The notes beneath the pieces were generated by a model that saw only the letters and a list, made by a program, of their open reading frames with translations, was not told the origin of the DNA and did not search any database. From assembly GCF_900176145.1 (NCBI RefSeq), contig NZ_FWWY01000001.1, forward strand, positions 3,081,011-3,145,010: a DNA stretch of 64,000 bases. Direction: 5' to 3'. This DNA comes from Sulfobacillus thermosulfidooxidans DSM 9293. Lineage in GTDB: Bacteria; Bacillota; Sulfobacillia; Sulfobacillales; Sulfobacillaceae. Shown here piece after piece: positions 55,896 to 64,000 of the stretch (position 1 is its first letter; each line of letters begins with the position of its first letter). The position numbers and the translations under genes were made by a program.

Positions 55896-57539
55896 GTGAT
55901 GATGAGTCAAGATTTAAAGCCGATTACTGAGATTGCTACGCAAATCGGATTATCCCGATCCGATATTGTGCAATATGGTACGTTTAAAGCCAAAATTCCC
56001 TTGGACATCGTTTATCAACAACCCCGTCGTGCCAAATTAGTTTTGGTCACCTCGATTAATCCCACACCCGCTGGGGAAGGCAAAACAACCATGTCTGTGG
56101 GGTTATCCCAAGCGCTTCACCGGATCGGCGTCAACGCTACGGCTGTGCTGCGTGAACCGTCTATGGGACCCACTTTTGGTATGAAAGGCGGTGCAACGGG
56201 TGGGGGTGCATCTCGGGTGGAACCATCGACCGCCATCAATTTGCATTTTACCGGGGATTTTCATGCGATTACGGCTGCCCATAATCTGTTAGCGGCCCTC
56301 ATTGACAATGAATTATTTCACGGGAGCCGTCTGCACCTTGATCCCAAACGCGTGTTATGGAAACGTGTACTAGATGTAAATGACCGTGCTTTACGCCATA
56401 TAATTGTCGGACTTGGTGGACCGGGACAAGGTGTGGTGCGCGAAACCGGTTTTGATATTACCGCAGCATCCGAAGTAATGGCGGTTCTGACATTGGCCCG
56501 TGACTTACCAGACCTTAAGACACGGTTAAGTAAAATGGTTATTGCCAGTCAAGGCCATGACATGATTACGGTGGCCGACCTGGGGGCTGAGGATGCATTG
56601 ACCGCTATTTTGGATGAGGCCATGATGCCTAATTTGGTTCAAACGCGTGAACAGACACCCGTCATTATGCATGGCGGTCCTTTTGCTAATATTGCGCACG
56701 GTTGTAATAGTATTGTGGCCACTGAAGCGGGTTTGCGATTGTCGGATGTGGTTATCACAGAGGCCGGGTTCGGAGCCGATTTGGGGGCAGAGAAATTTCT
56801 TGACATTAAAGCTCCAGAAGCGAACTTGGCGCCAGATTTGGCTGTCGTTGTCGTGACCTTGCGTGCTCTCCGCTACCACGGAGGTCAATCATTACGGGAG
56901 ATTAATCGACCTAATTTGGACGCGTTGCATTCGGGTATGGCCAATTTGAATAAGCACCTTGAGAACCTGCGTCGCTTTGGGTTACCGATCGTGGTGGCTA
57001 TTAATCAATTTCCTGCGGATACCGAAGAAGAAATCGAGTGGTTACTGAAAGAATTGGCCGATCATGGTGTTCCTGCGGCCTTGGCCGATGTTTTTGGCCA
57101 GGGAGGATTCGGAGGAGAACGGCTGGCTCATTTGGTTATGCAGCAGTTGGATGAAACGAGTAGTCACTACGCTCCCCTTTACGAGAAGACCGAATCATTA
57201 GAACAGAAAATAGAAAAAATTGTCACCTCAATTTATGGGGGAAGTGGCGTGGATTACGCCCCCGCCGCGTTGAAAACATTGGCTCGCCTTCATACTTGGG
57301 GAGAAGACGCTTTGCGGGTATGCATTGCTAAAACCCAATACTCGTTAAGTGACAACCCCAAACTTCTGGGGCGCCCTGAAGGATTTCGTGTGACGATTCG
57401 CGATATCGATATTGCTCGTGGGGCGGGGTATATTGTGCCCTTAGCAGGAGATATGATTCGTATGCCCGGATTACCTAAAGACCCCGCTGCGTACCGGGTG
57501 CATGTAGATGATGACGGCATGGTCACAGGAATTGAATGA
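55896..57539 (+). CDS. fhs: Formate-tetrahydrofolate ligase
   Basis: 547 aa. ATP-dependent formylation of THF for one-carbon metabolism. The nucleotide motif TPAGEGKTT, the early REPSMGPTFGMKGGATGGG block and the later FGADLGAEKFLDIK are all family-typical. AGGGGA precedes two adjacent ATG codons (55896 not settled against 55899 or 55902). Followed at 6 bp by the HAD gene. Confidence 0.96.
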   Translation: MMMSQDLKPITEIATQIGLSRSDIVQYGTFKAKIPLDIVYQQPRRAKLVLVTSINPTPAGEGKTTMSVGLSQALHRIGVNATAVLREPSMGPTFGMKGGATGGGASRVEPSTAINLHFTGDFHAITAAHNLLAALIDNELFHGSRLHLDPKRVLWKRVLDVNDRALRHIIVGLGGPGQGVVRETGFDITAASEVMAVLTLARDLPDLKTRLSKMVIASQGHDMITVADLGAEDALTAILDEAMMPNLVQTREQTPVIMHGGPFANIAHGCNSIVATEAGLRLSDVVITEAGFGADLGAEKFLDIKAPEANLAPDLAVVVVTLRALRYHGGQSLREINRPNLDALHSGMANLNKHLENLRRFGLPIVVAINQFPADTEEEIEWLLKELADHGVPAALADVFGQGGFGGERLAHLVMQQLDETSSHYAPLYEKTESLEQKIEKIVTSIYGGSGVDYAPAALKTLARLHTWGEDALRVCIAKTQYSLSDNPKLLGRPEGFRVTIRDIDIARGAGYIVPLAGDMIRMPGLPKDPAAYRVHVDDDGMVTGIE

Positions 57540-57545
57540 TGCCTT

Positions 57546-58295
57546 ATGGTGCTAAAAAGTGTGATATTTGATGTTGACGGAACTTTAGCAGATACCGAAA
57601 AAGATGGGCATCTTTGGGCCTTTAATCATGTGTTCCAACAATGGAATTTGCCATTCCGGTGGTCGATTTCCCTGTATCGCGATTTGTTAAAAATACCTGG
57701 AGGACAAGAACGCTTAACCTATTATCAAACGCAGCATCCCGAACGGGTTTCGCTATCCGCTGCGCAAATTGCTGAAATTCACCAGATGAAGACATCGCTT
57801 TTTATTCAACGGGTCTGGGCTGGTGCTATTCCATTACGTGTTGGGGTTCGGTCTCTGGTTTCGGAGTGTTACGAACGGCATATTCCGGTGGCGATAGCGA
57901 CGACGACGCAATATGCCAATGTCGAGGCATTACTGCTGACACATTTTGGCCCGCAATGGCGAAAGATTTTTCCGGTTGTCGTGGCTGGCGATCATGTGGC
58001 AAAGAAAAAGCCGCACCCATGCGTTTATCATCAATGTTTACAACAGTTAGGAGTCGCTCCAGATGAGGCCGTGGCCTTAGAAGACTCCGCCGTTGGCTTA
58101 ACGGCTGCACAACAAGCGGGTATTCCAACCGTCGTGACGATGAATATTTGGACCTACCATCAACGTTTCACGGGGGCGTTAGGCGTCTTGACTGGTCTTG
58201 GAACCCACAAAGACCCGGCCTTCGGACGAGGTCCTCGCCATTGGGGACGTTATTGCGTTACTCCTAAACTCCTTGAGGAGTGGTTGACTCAATGA
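57546..58295 (+). CDS. HAD-superfamily hydrolase, CbbY-like
   Basis: 249 aa. FDVDGTLADTE is HAD motif I with the nucleophile Asp, IPVAIATTT is motif II, KKKPHP motif III lysine region and LEDSAVGLTAA motif IV. The cap resembles CbbY/phosphoglycolate-phosphatase types. Phosphomonoesterase on a small sugar or acid. Tight spacing behind fhs suggests the same transcript. The ribosome binding site lies within fhs. Confidence 0.88.
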   Translation: MVLKSVIFDVDGTLADTEKDGHLWAFNHVFQQWNLPFRWSISLYRDLLKIPGGQERLTYYQTQHPERVSLSAAQIAEIHQMKTSLFIQRVWAGAIPLRVGVRSLVSECYERHIPVAIATTTQYANVEALLLTHFGPQWRKIFPVVVAGDHVAKKKPHPCVYHQCLQQLGVAPDEAVALEDSAVGLTAAQQAGIPTVVTMNIWTYHQRFTGALGVLTGLGTHKDPAFGRGPRHWGRYCVTPKLLEEWLTQ

Positions 58296-58366
58296 CTGCG
58301 ATACACGAGAAGGATTTGAGATGATTCCCTAGTTAAAACCCAGCGGACAAATACGCTGAATAACAC

Positions 58367-58398
58367 GCCGACTTTGTCTTCAATAAGAAAAGGTCGGC
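58367..58398 (+). terminator. Probable terminator after fhs-HAD
   Basis: GCCGACTTT pairs with AAGGTCGGC (one G-U pair) around a 14-base loop, followed by CTTATTTT. Weaker than the other terminators in the window. Confidence 0.5.
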
Positions 58399-58409
58399 AT
58401 CTTATTTTG

Positions 58410-58439
58410 GTGATAATGAGAAGCATTATCATTTATAAT
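58410..58439 (+). promoter_or_regulatory. Promoter with embedded Fur box
   Basis: The 19-bp element at 58412-58430 matches the canonical Fur box GATAATGATAATCATTATC at 17 of 19 positions, with a perfect TGATAATG / CATTATCA inverted repeat. A perfect TATAAT lies at 58434-58439 with GTGATA 18 bp upstream as -35. The box thus overlaps the promoter, as expected for repression. Confidence 0.72.
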
Positions 58440-58461
58440 ACAAGGAGTAGGAAGGTGAGGG

Positions 58462-59760
58462 ATGAACGTGGGGAGTCACCGTCGTGTTATTGTCGCGGTC
58501 AGTGCTGGGGTCTTTATTGGTACGTATGATGTGGCTGCTATCTCTGTCGCTTTGCCGAAAGTCGTTCAAATTTGGCATGTATCCCCTGCTGATATGGCAT
58601 TGTTGGGTTCGTCAGCCTTTATCGGTATGATGCTTGGCAGTATGGTAGCGGGATTTGCCGCCGACTATGTGGGACGTCGATTAATTTTGCTGGTTGATTT
58701 TTTAGCATACGGTATCGCCTCCGTGCTCAGTGCCGTGAGTCCCAACTTGATGTGGCTTATTCTCAGTCGAATGATTGTGGGATTCGCTGTGGGTGCTGAA
58801 TATGCTGTCGTTTTTCCCTATTTGGTCGAATATATTGGGCAAAGGGACCGGGGAAGAATCATGGCGTGGGCATTGTGGGCTGCAAACTTTGGGATGCTTT
58901 TTGCCTATGGTCTTGGTGCTTTAACGATCAATTATCCCGGTGGTTGGCGTATACCTTTAGCATTTGGCGCTCTTTTGGTTGTCCCCATATTGTGGTGGCG
59001 TCGATTCTTGCCAGAATCATTGGAATGGGCGTCGCACCGGGCTAGTTCGTGGCGTGATGTAATTCATATTCTCAGCGTGCCTCAATATCGCAATATTGTA
59101 AGTGTATCAGCCCTGACTTGGTTGAGCTATCAAGTCAGTGATCAAGGTCTTACCATCTTTCTGCCGTGGATGTTTGTAAGCATTTTTGGTACGAGCATCT
59201 CTTTAGCCGCATGGCATAGTGTCATAGTCAAGGCTGTAACCATTCCTGCCGCGCTCATCACGGTGTGGATGATTGACCGAGTAGGTAGGCGGCCTCTTCA
59301 ACTATGGGGATTTTGGGGTCGGGCGGCTGCGTTACTTCTTCTGGGCACGTTGTTACTAGCGATTCACGGGAATATAGGACATCATCAGAATTTAGTCGGA
59401 GTGGCTTGGGTGTTGCTGGTTTTGGCATATGCGGCGGGGGCGGTGGGTCCTGACAAGACGACAGTCATTACGACAGCGGAGCGAATGCCTACAGAGATCC
59501 GTGCGTCTGCACAAGCGATTGCAGAGTCTAGCGGCAGACTTGGAGGAATCGTCGGTGTGTTGGGCTATAGTTTTCTATCAGCGTTATGGGGGCCAGGAGC
59601 CGGGTTGATTTTCTTTGGCGCTATGGCGGCTATCGGCACGATCTTGACGTGGAGCTTTTTGCCAGAAACCCAGCATATCGCCATCTATGCATATCAAGAG
59701 AATTCGAGGTGCCGGGAAGGGCAACGCGTACGTGTCAAAAAGAGCGCAAAGAGACCCTAA
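58462..59760 (+). CDS. MFS transporter under a Fur-type operator
   Basis: 432 aa, twelve membrane segments, of the sugar/organic-acid-porter style. The loop 2-3 motif is GFAADYVGRRLILLVD and the second-half copy is MIDRVGRRPLQLWG; RMIVGFAVGAEYAVVFPYLVE is another family mark. AAGGTGAGGG precedes the ATG. The Fur box suggests it serves iron or metal homeostasis, perhaps a chelator such as citrate or a siderophore. That role is inference. Confidence 0.85.
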   Translation: MNVGSHRRVIVAVSAGVFIGTYDVAAISVALPKVVQIWHVSPADMALLGSSAFIGMMLGSMVAGFAADYVGRRLILLVDFLAYGIASVLSAVSPNLMWLILSRMIVGFAVGAEYAVVFPYLVEYIGQRDRGRIMAWALWAANFGMLFAYGLGALTINYPGGWRIPLAFGALLVVPILWWRRFLPESLEWASHRASSWRDVIHILSVPQYRNIVSVSALTWLSYQVSDQGLTIFLPWMFVSIFGTSISLAAWHSVIVKAVTIPAALITVWMIDRVGRRPLQLWGFWGRAAALLLLGTLLLAIHGNIGHHQNLVGVAWVLLVLAYAAGAVGPDKTTVITTAERMPTEIRASAQAIAESSGRLGGIVGVLGYSFLSALWGPGAGLIFFGAMAAIGTILTWSFLPETQHIAIYAYQENSRCREGQRVRVKKSAKRP

Positions 59761-59786
59761 GAAGCTGTAGGGAATACAATTAGCCA

Positions 59787-61016
59787 TCACTTTGGTTTCT
59801 TAGGCGCTGCCGGAGCGGGCAACCCCAAACGATGTTTTTGTGCAGAACTCACCCGTCCACTGACTTTGGCAATATATATCAGAGATGGAATCAGGACTAA
59901 GAGCCAAATCAGGGCGGAAAGGCTTAAAGGATAGGCGATGGGCCAAACCGATTCATAAAGCACCCACCAGAACAAAACAATAGCCAAAATGGGAAGCACG
60001 ACATGTTGAAGAAAGTGGGACTGTTGATGTTCTTTGCGAAACAGTCTCATTAACGAAATGTTCATAAGGGTATGGGCAGAGACTAAACCAAATAATACGG
60101 CCGTCGTCATCACATTGAAGGCAGTACTTGGCCCAAGCCATGAGGCAATACCAATTCCCGTTATTACCGCGAATGCAGCGAGGGCGCTCACGCTGCGCGC
60201 AGGGGCTCGGCGGCCATTGACTTGCGCAAAGCCAGTGTGGATGAGTTCATCGCGTCCAATTGCGTAAAGAACTCGGGAGGAACTTGTTAATAGCGCAATA
60301 CTATCTGCTAAGGCGCTGTTAAGAGCCAAAATGACTAAGGAAGCGGCACCAATTGGTCCCAAATACCGGAGAAAAACGGTCACTCCCGGTGCATTGGCGG
60401 TCGAAAAGGAATTCATGCGAAACATGCCCCAGCCTACGGTTAAAGCATATGCTGACAATGTTAATGCGGCACCCGTCAAGGTTAAGGAGACTAATGCTGC
60501 TTTACCAATTAAGCGTCCTCGTTGGGTTTGAACGGCCTTAGTTTCTTCACCCAGGGAACTATGACTACCAATGCCAATAAAACTTGTAATAGCAAAGACC
60601 ATTCCTAATGATACGCCTCGAATCCCCACAGAACCAATTTCGAAGGGCCGTAGAGGAGTTGATGGTGCTGCCTTAATCATTATGATAATAGACGCAACGA
60701 TCAAAAAACTAATCTCGATAAGACTGGTGGTGGCGAGGACTTTGATACTGGGGCGAATACCCATGACGGCTAAGAGCCAAGGGACGCCAATAAAAAACAA
60801 GATGGCAAATAGCCAAAATTCGTGCGGAAAATTAATATGCAAACGTGCAGCAAGACCAGGTAAGAAGACTCCACCAATATAGACAGGAATCCCCGCAACG
60901 CTGAGGGTTTGATAAAAAATTACCATAAAACCTGTAAGTAATGATGCCTTAGGACCTAATCCCGCTGACACATAACTATAATAGCCCCCAGCGGATGCCC
61001 GGTCCTTAGACAAATG
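59787..61016 (-). pseudogene. APC-family amino acid permease, C-terminal fragment
   Basis: About 409 codons including the last ten or so membrane segments of an amino acid/polyamine permease. The coding begins within the region after TM2: HLSKDRASAGGYYSYVSAGLG is the normal loop and TM3 start of APC proteins. TM1 and TM2 are absent here but found, in frame, beyond the insertion sequence at 62540-62758. Codons CAT TTG at the junction are the duplicated target. A start from within the IS (ATG at 61028-61026) could still give a truncated protein, probably inactive. Confidence 0.88.
61011..61016. repeat. Target-site duplication CAAATG, left copy
   Basis: The 6-bp CAAATG at 61011-61016 is repeated at 62540-62545, immediately outside the two insertion-sequence ends. 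Confidence 0.9.
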
Positions 61017-62539
61017 AGGATTTTTCATAACTCGACGAAGCACGACTGTGGATAACTGTCCCTTCCAATGATGACACCCTTCTCAACGTTCTGACACGGG
61101 TTCGGAAAGGATGATTCTCGCGCCATGGCAATACGATGCCCGGCGAACGACCCCGGATCGCTCGCCTCACCGCCGAGGCGTGATAGGAGCGGAATGCTAT
61201 GAAACGGTGGAAGCCAGCACCGTCGCGGCCAAGGCAATGACTGCGAAGAGATGATGGGTATGCACCTTTCGTCGTCCGCGCACGCGGACGGTGCGGAGAT
61301 TCAGTTGTTCCTTCAGGTAGCTGAAGGCCCGTTCCACGCTCGTCCGCAAGTTATAGAGGGCATCCCATGTCGCCGTTCCGCGCACGATGCGCCCCACTTC
61401 GCGGGGATTGTCAGCAATCGCCATTTTCTGGACATAGCCATAGTTCGAGGGGGAACACCATGCCATGCCCATGGGACACTCGACATGTCCTGTCGCATGG
61501 GGACATCGAAACTTTTGGGTCTCCGTGGTCGCATCATAGCCCGCTAACGTCAGCGGGTAACCCATGGAACAGGTTGGACGCCCCAGGGTGTTGCGACCCT
61601 CGGGTGCCTCACCCCCGTGGCGATTGAGCGGGATAATGGGAATCAGTCCTTGCGCATGGAGATCCTGATACAGGGTCGCCTGATCGTACCCGGCATCGAA
61701 AATCGCCACCTGCTGCCCCATGTTCCGGTCGGTGGTGATCTGGACCAGCGGTCGGGCCATGTTCACGTCATGCACCATGGCTGTCGTGGTCAGCGCAGCC
61801 AACGGAAAGAGGCTCCCGGCCGCCACCGACAGATGCAACTTGTAGCCGAACCACCGATATTTCTGGCCCTTGGGCCCGGTCTTCATCCCCCAACTAGCCC
61901 GCTCGAGATCTTGCGCGTCGGCATGCCGACGCGTTTTCTCATAGGCGGGGATGTCGGACGCATCATACGCCGCCACGTCATCCGGTACGAGATGGCGTTC
62001 CCGTGCCGTCTCAACGAGTTGGGCATGGATGACTTGAAGGCTCGTACAGCGACTCAATTGGTTAAACAGACGCGAGAAGGTCGCCGCCGAGGGGACATCG
62101 GATTTCCCGCGATAGCCGACAATCCAGCGGAACACGGGATCGCGGCGCAGGCGAGCCCGTAAGGCTTCGGTGGTGGGAATTTGCTCCACCGCTTTCGCTA
62201 TATAAGCGCGGATCATGGTCGGTCGATCATGCTGTTCCGGGCGGCCCGTGCGGGCCGGTGGTGGTAATGCCGCCAATGCGGGGCTGAGGGGTACCTGATC
62301 TAAAATTCGCTGCAACTGGTCATCCCATTCGGTATCTTTTATCCAATCCTGCAGGGAAAAGAACGATGCTTGGCGAATAGAGTACATGGTGAGTTCCTCC
62401 TCTTGGCTTGTTTGGTTGGGTAACTAAAACTTCGCCAGGGATGGTAGGAACTCCTTTTTGCGTCCGATTCAGGGGGAAATATTTTCTCTCAGGCTACAGA
62501 CCCCTTGGGAGTCGCGGGTTTTGAGTTATGAAAAACCCT
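61017..62539 (-). mobile_element. Complete insertion sequence, DDE type, 1523 bp
   Basis: Bounded by 17-bp terminal inverted repeats (AGGATTTTTCATAACTC at 61017-61033; the complement of AGGGTTTTTCATAACTC at 62523-62539, one mismatch) and 6-bp target duplications. It carries one transposase gene on the minus strand and about 180 bp plus 150 bp of noncoding ends. Transposase coding GC is clearly above the flanking permease, suggesting recent arrival. Confidence 0.93.
61197..62387 (-). CDS. DDE transposase (IS5/IS1182-like)
   Basis: 396 aa. An N-terminal DUF772-like domain (RDPVFRWIVGYRGKSDVPSAATFSRL) precedes a DDE catalytic core: Asp in VAAYDASDIPAYE, Asp in AIFDAGYD, Glu in RTSVERAFSYLKEQ. 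The last helix is RVRGRRKVHTHHLFAVIALA. GAGGAGG lies 8 bases before the ATG. Intact, so the element may still move. Family within IS5/IS1182 not settled. Confidence 0.9.
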   Translation of the reverse strand: MYSIRQASFFSLQDWIKDTEWDDQLQRILDQVPLSPALAALPPPARTGRPEQHDRPTMIRAYIAKAVEQIPTTEALRARLRRDPVFRWIVGYRGKSDVPSAATFSRLFNQLSRCTSLQVIHAQLVETARERHLVPDDVAAYDASDIPAYEKTRRHADAQDLERASWGMKTGPKGQKYRWFGYKLHLSVAAGSLFPLAALTTTAMVHDVNMARPLVQITTDRNMGQQVAIFDAGYDQATLYQDLHAQGLIPIIPLNRHGGEAPEGRNTLGRPTCSMGYPLTLAGYDATTETQKFRCPHATGHVECPMGMAWCSPSNYGYVQKMAIADNPREVGRIVRGTATWDALYNLRTSVERAFSYLKEQLNLRTVRVRGRRKVHTHHLFAVIALAATVLASTVS

Positions 62540-62758
62540 CAAATGATAGAGGGTGTTCACTTCAATAAACATAAGGCCAAAGGCCAGCAAATAGGACAAT
62601 GGCAGTGCCACTAACGCAAACGCCGCGCCAGCTGTCATAAATGCTACAACATCACAACTCGGTGCCATGCCCGCTAAGCTTTGACTTACCAGGCCCCAAA
62701 ATCCTACGACGTTTTCGTGTAAGTCATTGTCCCCAACGCTCCGGTTACTCCGGTTCAA
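62540..62758 (-). pseudogene. APC-family permease, N-terminal fragment
   Basis: 73 codons from a TTG at 62758 (TGGGAGGC upstream) to the insertion point. It encodes TM1 and TM2 of the permease (VVGFWGLVSQSLAGMAPS, then ALPLSYLLAFGLMFIEVN) and ends in CAT TTG. Joined to the 61016 fragment after removal of the IS and one duplicate, the gene would encode about 480 aa in one uninterrupted frame. In place the frame runs 17 more codons into the IS and stops. Confidence 0.85.
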
Positions 62759-63010
62759 AATGTGCAAGCCTCCCAGATAAGATTGCTTAATTAAATGCAA
62801 AAAATATGCACAAGCTAAGTATAGTCTTTTAAAATAAAATTGCCAAGAAAAGTGACGCATAACCATCGAATCATATCATGCCCTTAAAATTATTCCCCTT
62901 TTGGCTAGTCTTCACTTAATGGCCTAACTTTTTCTTTAAATGCCATACATCGGTTACCTATTACTTGTTAGATAATGATTGGTCATACTAAGAGACCATA
63001 GGAGGAGAAT
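62759..63010. other. Intergenic region upstream of the split permease
   Basis: About 250 bases, AT-rich. It contains the small hairpin TGGTC / GACCA at 62980-62998 and the site GGAGGAGAAT before an ATG at 63011. A half-site like the Fur box (GATAATGAT at 62970-62978) is present without its partner. Confidence 0.35.
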
Positions 63011-63235
63011 ATGGCAAAAAGTCGGGCATCCGACAGGTCTAGATCCGTTCGCGGCGATCCACCGATGAGATGCCATACGTAGGAGTATGGATTTGGTTAC
63101 TCAGATCCCTCAGCGGAGCGGGCACCTACTACTGCAATGTGGAGGGATACCGGCACAATGCCAAACTATTACACAGGCCGACTCGACGAAACTATCGGGC
63201 TATGTAATGGATGTTGCGGGTACAGCTGTCAATAA
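63011..63235 (+). other. Small ORF with strong ribosome binding site, interrupted by an in-frame UAG
   Basis: GGAGGAG at 5 bases before the ATG makes this the best start in the region. The frame runs 23 codons to a TAG (63080-63082), then stays open for 50 more codons that end in a cysteine cluster (GLCNGCCGYSCQ). Two other frames across the same bases are also open. The sequence also folds into several short hairpins, for example GGATTTG / CAGATCC at about 63089-63108. I cannot say whether it is a broken small Cys-rich peptide gene, a short leader peptide or a structured RNA. Confidence 0.35.
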
Positions 63236-63265
63236 GACCCTATATAACGCTAATCAACCTAAACA

Positions 63266-63667
63266 CTAATGAAAGGGATGACCATACCAAGAGGGAAAAG
63301 GCGAGGGATTGAACATGTTGACGAAGTCCGGCGTTAAAACCACGGAGTCCGCAATGCTAGTCCGAGACGCGCCAAATTCCTCAAAATAATAATATTGGTT
63401 TTGAGGAGACCAATAAACAGGAGGACGTCCACTATCTAGCCAAGCCTCTTGTTGACCGACTGGACAATACGATAGTAATGTAGCTTCTTGGTCAACAAGA
63501 GCATTTCCATGACGCGGAAACAAACCAGAAATCGGGTGAGGACCATAAGGGTTGTAGGGCGTCGAGCGAGAAATATGCGGTTGCGGAGACCCAGAAAAAA
63601 ACGGGAATACGTAGATGACAACCGCGATTACAACACCAAACAAGGTAACTACGAGAGAGCGTGACAT
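63266..63667 (-). CDS. Membrane-anchored or secreted protein, Pro/Tyr-rich
   Basis: 133 aa. GGGAGGTGA lies 8 bases before the ATG, a strong start. One N-terminal hydrophobic segment (VVTLFGVVIAVVIYVFPFF) is followed by an exterior part rich in Pro, Ser, Tyr and Phe, without recognisable domains (PVYWSPQNQYYYFEEF, FNPSPFPSWYGHPFH). Family unknown. It lies downstream of a 19-aa micropeptide and ends 1-4 bp into the convergent small frame at 63087-63269. Confidence 0.65.
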   Translation of the reverse strand: MSRSLVVTLFGVVIAVVIYVFPFFSGSPQPHISRSTPYNPYGPHPISGLFPRHGNALVDQEATLLSYCPVGQQEAWLDSGRPPVYWSPQNQYYYFEEFGASRTSIADSVVLTPDFVNMFNPSPFPSWYGHPFH

Positions 63668-63753
63668 CGAAAATCACCTCCCAAGATAAAACATTACGAA
63701 AGAGAAGCCAAAACATTTACGAGGAGAAGAATGTTGAAACTGGGACGCGATGC

Positions 63754-63813
63754 CTAAAAAACTTCAAGGATAAAAGCACCTACGACAACTGAGACCGCAA
63801 CACCAGAGTTCAT
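63754..63813 (-). CDS. 19-residue hydrophobic micropeptide
   Basis: MNSGVAVSVVVGAFILEVF, one short membrane-type segment. GAGGGGGATCGT puts a strong Shine-Dalgarno at 6 bases from the ATG, and a near-consensus promoter lies at the right distance upstream. It resembles in style the tiny hydrophobic sporulation peptides of Firmicutes, but no homology is claimed. It is followed by the 133-aa anchored protein on the same strand. Confidence 0.45.
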   Translation of the reverse strand: MNSGVAVSVVVGAFILEVF

Positions 63814-63845
63814 ACGATCCCCCTCAAAAAATCTTTTCGAGCTCT

Positions 63846-63873
63846 ATTAAATCTTGAAAGTCCCAAAAGTCAA
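63846..63873 (-). promoter_or_regulatory. Sigma-A-type promoter for the micropeptide unit
   Basis: On the minus strand TTGACT (63873-63868), 16-bp spacer, TTTAAT (63851-63846). About 25 bp of leader would precede the ribosome binding site. Matches 5/6 and 5/6. Confidence 0.6.
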
Positions 63874-64000
63874 TAGAAAAATTCTTATAACGAGTAGTTA
63901 TGATTAAAGGGCATTAAATATAAACACTTAGATACTAAAACAAATACATTTGTTTTGATAGACAGCCTAATCATTTTAGGAAATGTGTCCGATAAGAGAG

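Noticed and set aside
62970-62990. Second Fur box near the small ORF
   Set aside because: Only the left half (GATAATGAT) matches; the right half does not form the inverted repeat.
63011-63240. Hammerhead-like core (CCGATGAG ... CGAAAC) near the small ORF
   Set aside because: The core needs CUGANGA, which is changed at its second base, and the two halves are more than 100 bases apart without a matching stem II.

Overview
The window reads as an ordinary Gram-positive chromosome segment of about 50% GC. Shine-Dalgarno sites are strong (AAGGAGG-like), GTG and TTG starts are common, genes are tightly packed, and the set is a heterotroph or mixotroph core set: aconitase, formate-THF ligase, RF3, Leloir genes, many transporters. 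The protein style resembles thermo-acidophilic Firmicutes of the Sulfobacillus type. That placement is my impression from the proteins, not a database result.

Layout. 0-9 kb: a winged-helix regulator, a sarcosine-oxidase-like flavoprotein, a DUF4268 protein, msrA, a BaiN-type flavoprotein, a tandem pair of related membrane-anchored small proteins, a CopD-like membrane protein and a long FUSC transporter. 9.5-16.4 kb: a GT4-GT2 fusion glycosyltransferase, then a galactose operon (DeoR regulator, degenerate epimerase-like protein, galT, galK, galM) closed by a strong terminator. 16.4-24 kb: an HAE1-type RND pump with a probable AUU start, a CCA-adding enzyme, a LigB-like dioxygenase, a frameshifted pseudogene with PilZ-like remains, and a GNAT. 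24-29.5 kb: acnA, prfC and an aldo/keto reductase. 30-36.3 kb: a lipoprotein, a P-loop kinase, a CPBP-like membrane protein, a MaoC-type dehydratase pair, a coupled AtzG/GatC-like plus amidase pair, a second FUSC protein and ppa. 36.5-46 kb: DUF445, YihY, TauE, HesB, a mannosyltransferase plus LCP-like pair, DUF89, an SRAP protein, a LMW phosphatase, a lipoprotein cyclophilin and an MFS. 46-52.4 kb: a quinone oxidoreductase, a DHH phosphoesterase, an MFS, and a sulfur-flavoured group (CBS/CysK-like enzyme, rhodanese, EamA). 52.4-54 kb: a stand-alone AhpF-N-terminal-like thioredoxin-fold protein with an in-frame UGA at its first redox cysteine, downstream of an XRE/MmyB-like regulator. 54-59.8 kb: a 2-hydroxyacid dehydrogenase, a minimal M50 peptidase, fhs, a HAD hydrolase, and an MFS behind a near-consensus Fur box. 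59.8-62.8 kb: an APC permease cut in two by a complete insertion sequence (17-bp terminal inverted repeats, 6-bp target duplication). 62.8-64 kb: small secreted or membrane peptides, including a 19-residue micropeptide with its own promoter.

The standout is the candidate selenoprotein at 52405-53043. UGA replaces the N-terminal Cys of a CxxCP motif, the frame continues through the rest of the fold, and a hairpin with a GU-containing loop lies at SECIS-like distance. Other points of interest are the Fur box, the IS-split permease, the coupled AtzG-like subunit, the degenerate epimerase in the gal operon, and the repeated tail-to-tail gene overlaps. No rRNA, tRNA or CRISPR array was recognised.
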